Below are positions 44,483 to 53,839 of a stretch of 64,000 nt of DNA, in pieces. The position numbers and the translations under genes are program-made. Each line of letters opens with the position of its first letter. Within the stretch, counting starts at the first letter, position 1. Source of the stretch: Bryopsis sp. KO-2023. Taxonomy: Eukaryota > Chlorophyta > Ulvophyceae > Bryopsidales > Bryopsidaceae. The stretch is from assembly GCA_030272585.1 (NCBI GenBank), contig BSYQ01000003.1, positions 5,642,001-5,706,000 of the forward strand. The letters run 5' to 3'. Below the pieces are notes generated by a model. It made no database searches and was not told the DNA's origin. It was given only the letters and a program-made list of their open reading frames with translations.

Positions 44483-46402
44483 ATGGTTGGAGCAACCTCT
44501 GCCGATAAGTATCGTGCCCCTAAGCTCGAAAAGTTTGACGGAAAGAAACCTCCAGCAGCGGAATGGTTCAAGACCGTGGAAGCAACAGCTACGGCACAGA
44601 ACTGGCCTGCTCGTTCTAAAGTGAGCAGGGCGAAGGCGAACCTCACTCACGGTGCAGCCCTATGGGCGGCTGCTCTCTCAGAAGATATGACTTGGGAGAA
44701 CTTTAAAAAGAAGTTTATGAAAAGGTGGCTGGGGGCCACCGATGATTTGATGAGCGAGCTAACAAGGCGTCGCCAACGGTCTACGGAGACGGTCGAAGAT
44801 TTCGCGGACGCCCTCCGTGGCTTAGCTGAGGATATCACTGATATTCAGACCGCGACACGCACTGACGGCGCCACCCCGATTGCCCTGAACGACGAATTTC
44901 TCCGTCACATTTTTCAGGCTGGAATACCATCGAAGATAAGGGATGCTATAGCCCCACTCCAGCATCAGAACTTTGAGGAAGTGGTGACGGCTGCAAAGGC
45001 AGTTGAGGGAATAGGGCTGAGTAAGAAAAGGAAAGCTCCAGACAGCACTGATTCAGATTCAGATACAGAGAAGAACACTGGACAGACTACAGACTCAAGG
45101 GAAGAAAAGCTTCTGAATAAAGTGATGAACAAGGTTCAGAAAGTTATGGAGGGACATATGCACAAGATCTATACAGCCCTCCCAGCTCCAGAGGAAAGGC
45201 TGCTGGAATGGCGACAGAAAGTCAATGGGGGAGCTTCAGGAAAGAAGGGCGGAAGGAATCAAACTTATGAAGGCCAAAGACCCAGGGGTTATTATAGTCC
45301 TTTACTGAACAAGGATCTGAACCTAGGAGAATGTTGGCACTGTGGGGTACCAGGTCATAGATGGGGAAGATGTCTTAAGAGAAAGACAGGAGTAACCTAC
45401 AGCCTCCAATATAGAGCAGGCAATACCCCTTTGATTGTACAGGTGAACCCAGACCAAGGGAACTTCAAGTCTCAGGGTCCTCAAATGAATATGGTAGAGG
45501 GGAAGACCTCTGGAGGGGAGAACAAGTACAGGATGGGGAATAAGCATGCCCTAATAGATGCTCAGGCATTCCTGGACCGGACAGAGTTGCCTGTCCCTCT
45601 CAAGACATTCATGTTCTATTCCCCTGAACTCAGGGAGGCCATCAGGAGGGAAGCAGACCTGATGACTTCAGTGGATGCTGGGGTAACCCAACCTCTCCAC
45701 TTCGACCCAGAAACCTCAGGCCAGGAGGATGAGGACAAGGAGGTGGGCATGCTGGAGGTGGACACACTGCAGAGAGAAGCGGCCTCCAGGAACACTCCGG
45801 CCAAGTGCACCATCAAGATTAAGGGGGAGGCATTTGAGGCAGTGGTGGATACAGGGGCTAGCCACAGTTGCATCTCCAGATCCACAGTGGAGAAGCTTGA
45901 CCTGGTGGGCCAGGTCCAACCCTCCGAATGGGTTTTCAGGACAGCCAGTGGGGAGATAGCCACCTCTCTGGGGTACCTCCCAAAGATATTCGTGAACATA
46001 GGAGGGACAGGCTCTTACAACTCTTTCATGGTGACAGACACAGACACCTGCTGTGTTCTGTTGGGGATAGACTTCCTTAAGTCTATCAGGGCTATGATAA
46101 TGCTCGGGCCTCAACAAATCTTCTATCACAAGGGAAACGGGAAGATGGGGGCCATCCCCCTTAGAACAGAGGAGAGGCCAAGCTCAGGGACAGAGGAGTC
46201 AGTCCAGACGGCGGCAGGGAAAAAGAGGAAAGGAGGGAACTTGACCCCGGAGAAAAAGGTCAGGTTCAACCCCACCACCGAGACCATTCCAAGAGAAGCA
46301 CCACACAGTCCTCTACCATCAGGATTTGGACAAAGGAGTACTCCGGCAACAGGAGTACAGAAAGATGGAGGGAGAGAGGGGCCCTCCCAGGATTTTCATT
46401 AG
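44483..46402 (+). CDS. gag: Fossil retroelement gag and protease region
   Basis: Part of the Ty3-type element. The N-terminal 200 residues match the plant retrotransposon gag pattern (KLEKFDGKKPPAAEWFKTVE; WENFKKKFMKRW). A zinc knuckle CWHCGVPGHRWGRC lies near residue 290. An aspartic protease site VDTGASHSCIS is near residue 455, so protease is part of this frame. The first 170 bp after the LTR are untranslated leader. Confidence 0.88.
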   Translation: MVGATSADKYRAPKLEKFDGKKPPAAEWFKTVEATATAQNWPARSKVSRAKANLTHGAALWAAALSEDMTWENFKKKFMKRWLGATDDLMSELTRRRQRSTETVEDFADALRGLAEDITDIQTATRTDGATPIALNDEFLRHIFQAGIPSKIRDAIAPLQHQNFEEVVTAAKAVEGIGLSKKRKAPDSTDSDSDTEKNTGQTTDSREEKLLNKVMNKVQKVMEGHMHKIYTALPAPEERLLEWRQKVNGGASGKKGGRNQTYEGQRPRGYYSPLLNKDLNLGECWHCGVPGHRWGRCLKRKTGVTYSLQYRAGNTPLIVQVNPDQGNFKSQGPQMNMVEGKTSGGENKYRMGNKHALIDAQAFLDRTELPVPLKTFMFYSPELREAIRREADLMTSVDAGVTQPLHFDPETSGQEDEDKEVGMLEVDTLQREAASRNTPAKCTIKIKGEAFEAVVDTGASHSCISRSTVEKLDLVGQVQPSEWVFRTASGEIATSLGYLPKIFVNIGGTGSYNSFMVTDTDTCCVLLGIDFLKSIRAMIMLGPQQIFYHKGNGKMGAIPLRTEERPSSGTEESVQTAAGKKRKGGNLTPEKKVRFNPTTETIPREAPHSPLPSGFGQRSTPATGVQKDGGREGPSQDFH

Positions 46403-46434
46403 GGTCAGAGGTCAGGCCTGGTGATCTCAGGGGT

Positions 46435-48009
46435 GTGGCCACAGGGCTGCACAGGTTTACCACTAGAGGGGTGACACCTCCAGAATCCATCCTGGTGTCA
46501 CAAGAGGAGAAAGGGAAAACCTTTGCTGACTTAAATATAGGGGATAGTTTGACAAGAGATGAAAGGAGGGCAGTGGAAAAGCTTTGCAAGTCTAGGAGGG
46601 AGGCCTGGTCTCTAAGTGAATACGAGATAGGCTCCTTTAGAAATCATAGTTACAAGATTGAAACTGGTACAGCTAGGCCTGTGGCAAAGAGGCAATATAG
46701 GGTTAGTGAATTTCAGAAGGGAGAGATAGAGAGGCAGCTAGAAGGGTTACTAAAAGTAGGGGTAGTTAGACCCAGCCCAGGGTCACCTTGGTCTTCACCC
46801 ACTCTCCTAGTCCCTAAGAAGGCACCAGGAAAGTGGAGATGGTGTGTAGACTTTAGAGATTTGAATGATTTGGTGGAGGCAGATCAGTACCCTCTGCCAT
46901 TGATAGATGAATTGCTAGATGGGCTGGGAGGTAGGAAGTTTTATTCTAGTTTGGACCTTAGGTCAGGGTATTGGCAGTTGCCTTTAGCTGAGGAGGATAA
47001 GGGGAAAACAGCTTTTAGGACCTCCTCAGGGTTGTATGAATGGGTTAGGTGTCCTCAGGGACTCAAGACTATGCCAGAGGCCTTCCAGAGAGTTATGGAC
47101 TCTTTGTTTGGCCACCTGGAAGGGGTCCAGGTCTACCTGGATGACATAGTCATTTTTAGTCACACCTTCCAAGAGCACCTGGAAACTCTGAAGAAGGTGT
47201 TAGATATTCTGGAGAGAGAGGGGGCTAAGCTGTCCATAGAAAAGTGCTTTCTATTCCAGGAGGAGATAGAATACTTAGGGCACCACATCACTAAGGCTGG
47301 ATTTAGCCCTCAGGAGGACAAAATGGCCTCCATAGCAAAGCTGAAGACTCCCACTACAGTCACCCAAGTCAGGTCTTTCTTGGGGCTTACTGGATACTAC
47401 AGGAGGCATGCCCCAGACTATGCAAGGAGAGCAGGTGCCCTCACAGAGCTCACTAAGGAAGGAGTCCCTTTTCTCTGGACCTGGAGATGTGAATACTCCT
47501 GGAGGCTGCTGAAGAAGATGCTGACTACAGCCCCAGTGGTGACTACTCTCAGGAGGGAAGGGGAGGTGTTCTTATGCACTGACTGGAGTCAGTATGCTAT
47601 AGCTGGAATACTGGGTCAGATTCAGGAAGGACAGGAGAAGGTAATAGCTTATTTTTCCAAAAAGAATAGTCAGACAGAAGCTAGGTATGCTCCTAGTCAG
47701 GGGGAGGCTATGGCTGTGATTAAGACTATTAGGAAATTTAGTTATTATCTGACAGGGAGGGAGTTTACTGTCTTTACTGACTGTGGGGCCTTGTTCTGGC
47801 TAATGGGTTCTAGACACCTGAGCAATATGATGGCCAGGTGGGTGATAGAGTTACAGGGGTATAAAATTAAGGTGGTCCATAGACCTGGGAAGTATCATGT
47901 CAATGCAGATGCATTGTCTAGACTAGTAATGAATAGAGAAAAGAAAAAGGAGGCACCAGGTCTGCCTACAGTGTCAGATCATCTGCCTTTGGGAAGGAAG
48001 CTGAGTTAG
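46435..48009 (+). CDS. pol: Fossil retroelement reverse transcriptase and RNase H region
   Basis: Part of the Ty3-type element. RT motifs are visible in order: SPTLLVPKKAPGKWRWCVDF, LDLRSGYWQLPL, FRTSSGLYEW, VYLDDIVIFS and FLGLTGYYRRHAPDYA. RNase H follows (FLCTDWSQYAIAGIL; REFTVFTDCGAL). The frame ends at the boundary with an unusual spacer that separates it from integrase. Confidence 0.92.
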   Translation: MATGLHRFTTRGVTPPESILVSQEEKGKTFADLNIGDSLTRDERRAVEKLCKSRREAWSLSEYEIGSFRNHSYKIETGTARPVAKRQYRVSEFQKGEIERQLEGLLKVGVVRPSPGSPWSSPTLLVPKKAPGKWRWCVDFRDLNDLVEADQYPLPLIDELLDGLGGRKFYSSLDLRSGYWQLPLAEEDKGKTAFRTSSGLYEWVRCPQGLKTMPEAFQRVMDSLFGHLEGVQVYLDDIVIFSHTFQEHLETLKKVLDILEREGAKLSIEKCFLFQEEIEYLGHHITKAGFSPQEDKMASIAKLKTPTTVTQVRSFLGLTGYYRRHAPDYARRAGALTELTKEGVPFLWTWRCEYSWRLLKKMLTTAPVVTTLRREGEVFLCTDWSQYAIAGILGQIQEGQEKVIAYFSKKNSQTEARYAPSQGEAMAVIKTIRKFSYYLTGREFTVFTDCGALFWLMGSRHLSNMMARWVIELQGYKIKVVHRPGKYHVNADALSRLVMNREKKKEAPGLPTVSDHLPLGRKLS

Positions 48010-48314
48010 TAGGGTCTAGGAATAAGAGAAAGACTAGTCTAGGGGAGGACTAGTGGATGGCAAGGTTTAGTGAAATTTCTGGGACAGAGTCGATCAGGAG
48101 GCACAAGACGGGGATTAGAAAAGATAGAGGTTAAATCCAAGCAACCTCCTGTAGAGGAAAGAACCTCTGGGAGGAAACAAGTCCTGCTTAGGATTCTTAA
48201 GGGAGAAGCAGGCAGGGAAGGAGTAGAACGGGATAAGTTTTCTCAGAGACAGAACCGAGCTTAGTGAAAGAGAATCCGGAAGTTCGAAGTTCGAAGAGGA
48301 AACACACACGCAAA

Positions 48315-48824
48315 ATGGATGCAACCCAAGCCGCCGCCCTTGCGCACATCATCGCTGTTTTGCTGGAGCTACTGGTTGATATGGAGGAATACGAGGAGGA
48401 ACTGCGGCAACGACTGCTCTTGGGGGAGTTCCGAATGAACACCAGGGCGGGCCGAGAAGCCCGAATGAACGTCGCTAAACTCGCTCAGTACACGGAGACA
48501 TTGATAACTGTGCGAGGACTACTAGACGAGTTTCGAGCGGGAGCTCCAGTTGGTCCGGGTCCTTTTAGGCCCACTAGGCAGCAGATAACGGCGATGTTGG
48601 CCCAGCCTATCGGGAACGCCGGAGGACAGGGAGGTGGAGGGGGTCCATATAATAACCCCGCTGGCCTGCCGCGCTTTTACCCGGTGGCGCGTGTGGAGGC
48701 AAGGTTCGAGGAGAACGGTGACGGCAACATGGAGGAGGTGCCTCCGGAGGAGCCGATAGTGGTGTACTCCTCGGGGGAGGAGGAGAATACTAGAGATGTG
48801 GGGGCACCAGGCCCCAGTAGTTAA
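48315..48824 (+). CDS. Extra ORF between RNase H and integrase of the Ty3-type element
   Basis: A 170-codon frame from ATG 48315 (MDATQAAALAHIIAVLLELL). Residues 1-80 are predicted helical with Glu/Arg heptad-like spacing (DMEEYEEELRQRLLLGEF). A Gly/Pro-rich middle and an acidic tail (EEVPPEEPIVVYSSGEEE) follow. It has no zinc knuckle and no resemblance I recognise to gag, env, or chromodomain. Its place between RNase H and integrase is unusual for this family. Confidence 0.6.
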   Translation: MDATQAAALAHIIAVLLELLVDMEEYEEELRQRLLLGEFRMNTRAGREARMNVAKLAQYTETLITVRGLLDEFRAGAPVGPGPFRPTRQQITAMLAQPIGNAGGQGGGGGPYNNPAGLPRFYPVARVEARFEENGDGNMEEVPPEEPIVVYSSGEEENTRDVGAPGPSS

Positions 48825-49613
48825 GAGATGTTTCTAGTGGCAGTTTGAGTGTGTGGAAGATAGCCTGGTATGCAGGAGGGGAAGTTGAAGTCATGTCGGG
48901 GTTGAGAAGTGGTTCTGTAAGCAGGATTCTGCATTTTTCTTAAAGTGATATAAGTTATCTCAGGAATAGTTAAGACTCCTGGAACAAATGAGTTCCACCT
49001 CTTAACAGAACACCAGTCTGAGTTTCTTTCAATCTACACTGAAAAACAGAAAACCACTCTGCTCACAGCCGGTCAATCTCTAAGGTAATAAAAGGAAGGT
49101 CTGAGGATTAGAAGTAGTCCCAGACAAACGTTCAGATTCTGTAGAGATCAGGTATCCTGAAAGAGGGAAACTCTCAGAATGGAGGACTACAGTCTCGGGT
49201 AAGACTGTACACACTTTGATTTATTATAAATCAATCCCTGTGAGGACCTCATACACTAAGTCGAAAATGGTGTGGTGTTTGATCCAACCTAGAAGTTAAG
49301 GTCACTTAAGAGGAAAAGTGCCCTTTCCCATAAACAGGACTGATAGTTCAAACTCTGGGATTAAACAACTGCATGTTAACTGGACTAAGAGATGACCTCT
49401 AAAGATTACAGCTTTCAGCCAGCTCACAGGCCAACTGTTACAGCTGTTTCAACCTGGAGGATTTTGTATTTAAGTGGAAACCCTTATTAACTAGAGGAGA
49501 GGGCAAACTTTGCTTCATCTACCCAGGATAAGCAACTTAAAGCAAAAAGATACCGGAGCTAAGAGGCTCTAAGTACAGACGTAAGGCATTTAAGTCGAGA
49601 AGGAAGTATACAG
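48825..49613 (+). other. Non-coding spacer inside the Ty3-type element
   Basis: About 790 bp between the extra ORF and the integrase frame. Codons are broken and the sequence is A/G-rich. It might be a leader for a separate integrase transcript or spliced-out sequence; nothing decides this. Confidence 0.4.
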
Positions 49614-51035
49614 ATGCGGAAGTATGACATCTGGAGGGACCCTTGCACCCTAAGTCTTTTGCAGAAAGACTTTGTGAAGTTTGCTGGATATTCCAGCCAA
49701 GAAAAGGCAGCAGCTAGGAAAAAGGAGGCTAGGTACATATGGGATTCGGAAACAGAACGAATGTTTCTACAGGACGCGGGAGGAGATAAAAGGAGGGAGG
49801 TGCCAGTGGAGGCTAGGAGACAGGAGCTAATTATGGAGGCACACATAGCAGTGGGACATGTGTCGGTGAAAGGAACTTTGGAGAAGCTCAGAGAGCACTA
49901 CTTTTGGTATGGGATGGAAAAACAAACCAAAGAAACTTTGGGGAAGTGTGAAACCTGTCAGGAGATCAGGCCAAAGTTCCTGATACAGCCTAGATTGTTA
50001 CAGACCCCAGCTGGGCTTCCGTTCTATCAGTGGGGAATGGATACATTTTCTATTAGGATGCCTGACACACAGGCTTTAGTGCACATTTTAGTGGTGGTGG
50101 ACTATTTTACAAAATGGGCTGAGGCTGGAATAGTGGATGCAAAGAGTCCAATTTTCATAGCTCAGTTTCTCTTCCAGAACATCATCTGTAGGTTTGGGGT
50201 TCCTAGATTCTTCCTATGTGACAATGGGACAGAGTTTAAGGGTTTAGTTTTAGATCTATGCAAGCAGGAGGGAATAGAGATCAAGAACACTAGTCCAAAC
50301 CATCCCAGAACGAATGGGCTGGCAGAGAGATTAAATCAGACCCTGAAACAGGGAATAGTGGGTAGGCTAAAAGAAAAGCAGGCAGAAGAGACACCCACCA
50401 CAGGTGCACTCTTATTTTCAGTAAAGGATTTACAGGGGGCTTTATTAGACAGTCTTAGAGACTATAATAGCAGGGTAAAAGAAACGACAGGGTACAGCCC
50501 TTTTGAATTAGTATATATTAGGAGGCAGGTGAACAAAAGAGACTGGGCAGCTTATCAGTTAGGACAACGACTAGAGGAGTCTCAGAGAGATTTAGGAGAA
50601 GGATCCCAACCTCAGGGAGGAGGCTCTGGATCCCAGACTTTAGTTGAGAAAAGGGAAGAGGCAGTTTTATTAGATCCTGTGGTCCAGGAACTGCCAGTTT
50701 TGATCTCCGATAGGGAGTTAAAAGAGCTGAGTGAATTAAGAAAAAGGATGGAAGAAAGAGCTAAGGAATCAATAGGAACAGCTCAGTATAGGCAGCAGAG
50801 GAACTATGGTGAAAAACTTAAAGAAAAAGAAAGGATAGAAGCTCTTAAGATAGGGGATTCGGTTTTAGTTAGAATTAAGACTTCTAAGAAGCTAGTGATT
50901 AAAGCTCAGGCAGGATTTCGAATAGAGGAAATAGATAGAACAGGAGTTAGAGTTAAGGTCTCTAGGGGTACTCGACAGGGCCGGTGGGTAGCTCTAGAGG
51001 ATGTCGCTGTACCCGGAGGAGAGCCTGGTACTTAG
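49614..51035 (+). CDS. int: Fossil retroelement integrase region
   Basis: Part of the Ty3-type element. The HHCC zinc domain (EAHIAVGHVSVKGTLEKL; KCETCQEI) leads into the catalytic core: WGMDTFSI, then FFLCDNGTEFKG, then NHPRTNGLAERLNQTLK, giving the D, D and E positions. The C-terminal part (KIGDSVLVRIKTSKKL; GFRIEEIDRTGVRVKVS) resembles the GPY/F-type module. No chromodomain is seen. Confidence 0.9.
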   Translation: MRKYDIWRDPCTLSLLQKDFVKFAGYSSQEKAAARKKEARYIWDSETERMFLQDAGGDKRREVPVEARRQELIMEAHIAVGHVSVKGTLEKLREHYFWYGMEKQTKETLGKCETCQEIRPKFLIQPRLLQTPAGLPFYQWGMDTFSIRMPDTQALVHILVVVDYFTKWAEAGIVDAKSPIFIAQFLFQNIICRFGVPRFFLCDNGTEFKGLVLDLCKQEGIEIKNTSPNHPRTNGLAERLNQTLKQGIVGRLKEKQAEETPTTGALLFSVKDLQGALLDSLRDYNSRVKETTGYSPFELVYIRRQVNKRDWAAYQLGQRLEESQRDLGEGSQPQGGGSGSQTLVEKREEAVLLDPVVQELPVLISDRELKELSELRKRMEERAKESIGTAQYRQQRNYGEKLKEKERIEALKIGDSVLVRIKTSKKLVIKAQAGFRIEEIDRTGVRVKVSRGTRQGRWVALEDVAVPGGEPGT

Positions 51036-51204
51036 GAGAGTACTTTAGGAGAAGTTTACGGAGAACCTTGGACCGAACTACTAGCGATATGCCCAAGGAT
51101 AGGGAGTAGCAGCAAGTGAGACAGGCTTAAAGGAATGTCTTCGGGAGGTCATGGTTTAAGTTCTAAAGGATATTTCGTTAACGACAAAGACTTCGAAGGA
51201 AAGA

Positions 51205-51666
51205 ATGGCAGGAACTATGTCCACCCAGCAGCTGAACGAGTGTATGGCAGCCGAAGTGCTGCACCTTCGGACGGAGTTAGAAAAACAAAAGGGGGAGGTC
51301 ACTAGGCGGCTCAAGCGGGCCTTTACGAACGAAACTGCAGTTGGGAGGACTGCGAGAGACTTACTCAGGCGACAGAAAATCGTCCTGTTAAGTAACTTAG
51401 AGAGTTTGAGAAGGATAGAGGAGTTTCAGAGTCGACTGCGGAAAACTCAAGGGAAAGAGGAAATTCCGGAGGAGCGACTGCAGGAGGTGGTTCGCGAGAG
51501 GTCTAGGAGTTCTGGGTGGCGACGACAAGATTCCAATCAAAAACGACGACTAGAAGTCATGGGTGACCTGCACGAGCAGGAGGTTAAGCGAGCGAGAGGG
51601 GAGGAAAGCGAGAGCGATGGGTTCGAAGTCACCGATAGTGAGAGCGAGGGAGAGAAGGGAGGTTGA
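51205..51666 (+). CDS. Extra ORF downstream of integrase, small coiled coil
   Basis: A 153-codon frame (MAGTMSTQQLNECMAAEVLH). It is mostly charged helix (LRTELEKQKGEVTRRLKRAF; LESLRRIEEFQSRLRKTQGK) with a basic patch and an acidic Ser-rich tail ending ESEGEKGG. No signal peptide or membrane helix, so it is not envelope-like despite its place after integrase. Confidence 0.55.
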   Translation: MAGTMSTQQLNECMAAEVLHLRTELEKQKGEVTRRLKRAFTNETAVGRTARDLLRRQKIVLLSNLESLRRIEEFQSRLRKTQGKEEIPEERLQEVVRERSRSSGWRRQDSNQKRRLEVMGDLHEQEVKRARGEESESDGFEVTDSESEGEKGG

Positions 51667-51891
51667 GACATCGGCAAGAGAGCTCTGGAGGATGTAGAAC
51701 TCTGATTGAGTGAGGGAGAATATTGGGAGACCCAACGCATAGATATGGAGTCAGCTTGAGAGGACATAGAGAAGTGTTTTAAACCCCAAGCCTCGAGGCA
51801 TCGAATTCTTTCGACGGAGAAAAAGAAAACCAACGGAGCGGGAGGTTTTGCTTTTTGTTTAAAAAAAAAAAAAAAAAAGAGAGAAAAGAGA

Positions 51892-53211
51892 ATGGTTGAG
51901 TGGCGTCAAAGGGTGGAGGAAGCGATCGAGAGGATCGAGGCAGGGGCGGTGCAGTCAAGAGAGGGGGCAAAAGCGCTGGAGGATTTATTTAGGGGAGAAG
52001 AGTCGTTGGCGGAGGAATATACTCGAAACCAGTTGAAATGGCAGGAGGAGCGACAAAAGCTCATCCAGGAAAACTCCGCCCTTCGACAGGCTGCAAGTGA
52101 GGGAGATGCGGGCTCTTCGAGTTCTGCTGCTCAGGTGATACTCCTGCAGCATGAACGAGATCAGCTGCTCTTACGAGTGGTTGAACTGGAGGAATCGCTC
52201 CAGGCGGCTCAAGCCAGTATTGCGACGGAGGACTTGGAAACCGTGAGGTTGCGACAGGAAGTCGTGGATCTGAAAGAGCAGCTGAAGCAGACGGATGCAG
52301 GAAAACAGAAGTTGGAGGATCGGAGAACCGCGGAGGGATTCAGTATCGATGAAAGCGATGACGATCACAACAGCGACGGGGATGGAGAAGAGCATGGAGG
52401 AAATAGAGGAGATGGGGATGACATCGATCATGGTGGAGACAGAGAAGGAGGAGGATCTGGCAGAGTGGGAAACAGTGGAGGTGTTGCTGGAGAAAAAAGG
52501 AACGAAGGAGTGGAGGACCAGGACAGGATTGATCCCACGGGAGGACGAGAGGGAGGTATTCAAGGTGGCAGTGGAATCAGAGAGAGGGTGGATCACAATG
52601 AGGGAGATGGAGGAACAGGTGCAAGGATCGAACAAGCACGGATCAAAGAGGAGGAGGACAATCCCGGCGGGGACTGGGTTGATGGGAACTGCTTTTTCTG
52701 CAGATCGCGAAATGCAGTGAAACCCATCGGCGGGGCATGTTCTCGGCACCAAGCCTGTCACCGGATTGGTTGTCGAGACCGTGCCTGGCTGGCGGGGAGC
52801 TTGGAGCTGGACATGGATGAAAGGGGCATGGGGATTTTTCGCAGGATATACGCTCCCGAAGCATCGATCGCACCACCGGCCAACTTCTCCGATCAGACAT
52901 GTTCTCTATGTCGATTGATCGGAGGAGCAAATCATTTCCGCTCCATCTACCCGGCGACCTCTCGACCCCGTTTGGAAATCAATCGTGCCATGCATCGAGC
53001 TCGGAGTAATGTGCGAGCGGATCAGCTCCCGGGAGCGTGGGTTGATAATGAGCAGCGGAGCCATCCGGTGGAGACCCTACTGGATGAGAGATTGATCGAA
53101 ATCCATGGGGCTACCAATCCTCCACTCTCCCGAAAGAGGACCGCTCGAAAAGGAGCAACATCAGCAGCTGCAGCATCCAGCAAACGACAAAGGGGACCCA
53201 GTGGCAGCTAG
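51892..53211 (+). CDS. Extra ORF: coiled coil plus Cys/His-rich domain
   Basis: A 439-codon frame starting MVEWRQRVEEAIERIEAG, just after a poly-A run. Residues about 1-150 are coiled coil (LLQHERDQLLLRVVELEESL; VRLRQEVVDLKEQLKQTD). Residues about 155-255 are low-complexity Asp/Gly/Glu. Residues about 258-350 hold a Cys/His cluster (CFFCRSRNAVKPIGGACSRH, QACHRIGCRDRAW, CSLCRLIGGANHFRS) that could bind two zinc ions. The end is basic (SRKRTARKGATSAAAASSKR), like a nuclear signal. No env, no known family. It is a candidate nucleic-acid or chromatin-binding accessory protein of the element. Confidence 0.6.
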   Translation: MVEWRQRVEEAIERIEAGAVQSREGAKALEDLFRGEESLAEEYTRNQLKWQEERQKLIQENSALRQAASEGDAGSSSSAAQVILLQHERDQLLLRVVELEESLQAAQASIATEDLETVRLRQEVVDLKEQLKQTDAGKQKLEDRRTAEGFSIDESDDDHNSDGDGEEHGGNRGDGDDIDHGGDREGGGSGRVGNSGGVAGEKRNEGVEDQDRIDPTGGREGGIQGGSGIRERVDHNEGDGGTGARIEQARIKEEEDNPGGDWVDGNCFFCRSRNAVKPIGGACSRHQACHRIGCRDRAWLAGSLELDMDERGMGIFRRIYAPEASIAPPANFSDQTCSLCRLIGGANHFRSIYPATSRPRLEINRAMHRARSNVRADQLPGAWVDNEQRSHPVETLLDERLIEIHGATNPPLSRKRTARKGATSAAAASSKRQRGPSGS

Positions 53212-53401
53212 AGAGAGGGTAAATCTCTGGGAGAGTAGAAATTTAAAAAAAAAAAAATAATATTAAAAAAAAAAAATATATATTAGAAGAGGGGGATTCC
53301 CTTTATGAAAGGGTGTTCTATTGGGTTATCAAAGGGGTGTGGATTTTTGCCCAAAATCTATAAGGCTTTCTTTTTCATATTATTTTCTCGAATTGAGAAA
53401 A

Positions 53402-53530
53402 TAAGAAGGGAGAGACAAATCCTGTGGATTTTCTGGTAGACAAGAAGGGAGAAACAAATCCTGTGGATTTTCTGGTAGACAAGAAGGGAGAGACAAATCC
53501 TGTGGATTTTCTGGTAGACAATAAGGGAGG
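53402..53530 (+). repeat. 39-bp tandem repeat in the 3' part of the Ty3-type element
   Basis: Three nearly identical copies of AAGAAGGGAGAGACAAATCC plus TGTGGATTTTCTGGTAGAC, then a partial copy. Confidence 0.85.
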
Positions 53531-53564
53531 ACTTAGAAGTGTTGAGTACACTTAATAGGGGAGT

Positions 53565-53780
53565 TTGGTGTGGATGCAAGAGGTGAATGAACAGTATGGA
53601 TGAAGGGAAGAAAAAGAACTGCATGTGATGCAGTGGGTTTTGGTGCAAGAGGTGAAATGAACAGTATGGATGAAGGGAAGAAAAAGAACTGCATGTGATG
53701 CAGTGGGTTTGGTGCAAGAGGTGAAATGAACAGTATGGTTGAAAGAAAGAAAGACTGCATGGGATGCAGTGGGTTTTTGA
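53565..53780 (+). repeat. About 70-bp tandem repeat in the 3' part of the Ty3-type element
   Basis: Three copies of a unit beginning GTGCAAGAGGTGAAATGAAC (the first reads GGATGCAAGAGGTGAATG) and ending CTGCATGTGATGCAGTGGG. Copies 1 and 2 are almost the same; copy 3 is shorter. Each contains the inverted motif CTGCATG(T/G)GATGCAG. Confidence 0.8.
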
Positions 53781-53821
53781 TTAGGTTCTGGGTACGCATA
53801 GGGTGATTTCTATGCGGGTGT

Positions 53822-53830
53822 AAGGGGGAG
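53822..53830 (+). other. Polypurine tract of the Ty3-type element
   Basis: AAGGGGGAG lies nine bases before the right LTR. The intervening bases and the LTR start form a perfect 16-bp palindrome (CGTCACAGCTGTGACG, 53831-53846). Confidence 0.6.
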
Positions 53831-53839
53831 CGTCACAGC

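Noticed and set aside
51205-53211. Envelope gene after integrase
   Set aside because: No signal peptide, membrane helix or furin-type site in either frame, so not an envelope.
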